A DNA stretch of 5,817 nt from NCBI GenBank assembly GCA_028288875.1, contig JAQGHK010000443.1, positions 1 through 5,817 of the forward strand. Direction: 5' to 3'. The notes under the pieces are model-generated. The model did no database searches and had not been told where the DNA came from. It was given only the letters and a program-made list of their open reading frames with translations. This DNA is from Phycisphaerales bacterium. Its GTDB lineage: Bacteria; Planctomycetota; Phycisphaerae; Tepidisphaerales; Tepidisphaeraceae. This document shows positions 5,686 through 5,817 of the stretch, in pieces (position 1 is the first letter of the stretch; every line of letters starts with the position of its first letter). Made by a program: the position numbers and the translations under genes.

Positions 5686-5817
5686 GGCTGCTCACCACCT
5701 CCAAAACCGATCGGCCATAAGTCGAAAAAATGACGCCAATCTTGCTCCAAATACTTACAAACGCGCAGCGCACGTTAACTGCTGCAGGGCCAACAGATAG
5801 GCCACAAAACGGCGCGC

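Noticed and set aside
5686..5817. A gene or regulatory site at the right edge
   Set aside because: Only short open frames without recognisable sequence are present after the terminator; nothing can be supported in these 132 bases.

Overview
The window most likely comes from the chromosome of a planctomycete, plausibly of the Phycisphaerae/Tepidisphaerales side, although the exact lineage cannot be read from 5.8 kb. The main evidence is the large secreted-type protein at 932-3208. It has an arginine-rich N-terminus with the LERRALLS variant of the planctomycete LEPR-xLL export-associated motif and a C-terminal pair of dockerin-type calcium loops. The DNA is GC-rich, and all three real genes are on the plus strand.

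Left part (1-931): no intact protein gene. It starts with what looks like the left end of an IS3-family insertion sequence: a TGACCTGCC terminus at about 22 and a ribosome-binding site and ATG at 91. An orfA N-terminal fragment follows, apparently frameshifted just after the ATG and dissolving after about 198. Next come a perfect 12-bp hairpin (301-327) with T-rich arms and, on the minus strand, a tRNA-like T-arm plus acceptor 3' half (330-354) with no matching 5' half. Several short hairpins lie beside it (369-465). Together these look like debris of past insertions and possibly a structured or attachment-site relic. From 466 to 931 I see no gene.

Middle (932-3208): a 758-residue modular glycoside hydrolase of family GH16 with an intact ExDxxE catalytic motif. 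It is followed by discoidin-like domain, fibronectin III, a second near-copy of the discoidin-like domain, a proline linker and a dockerin. It is probably an exported polysaccharide-degrading enzyme.

Right part (3365-5626): a HAD-IA sugar-phosphate phosphatase/phosphomutase-like gene is followed after 48 bp by a complete glucose-6-phosphate isomerase gene (pgi), then a strong intrinsic terminator (5651-5685). The two genes probably form a short operon of hexose-phosphate metabolism with a candidate promoter at 3309-3337. The GH16 gene may feed sugars into the same metabolism, but nothing in the sequence ties it to the operon.

I did not find a clearly new system. The most unusual points are the LERRALLS/dockerin enzyme without a classical signal peptide, its duplicated discoidin-like modules, the structured relic region at 300-465, and a 1447-codon antisense open frame that codon usage and shared phase explain without coding.
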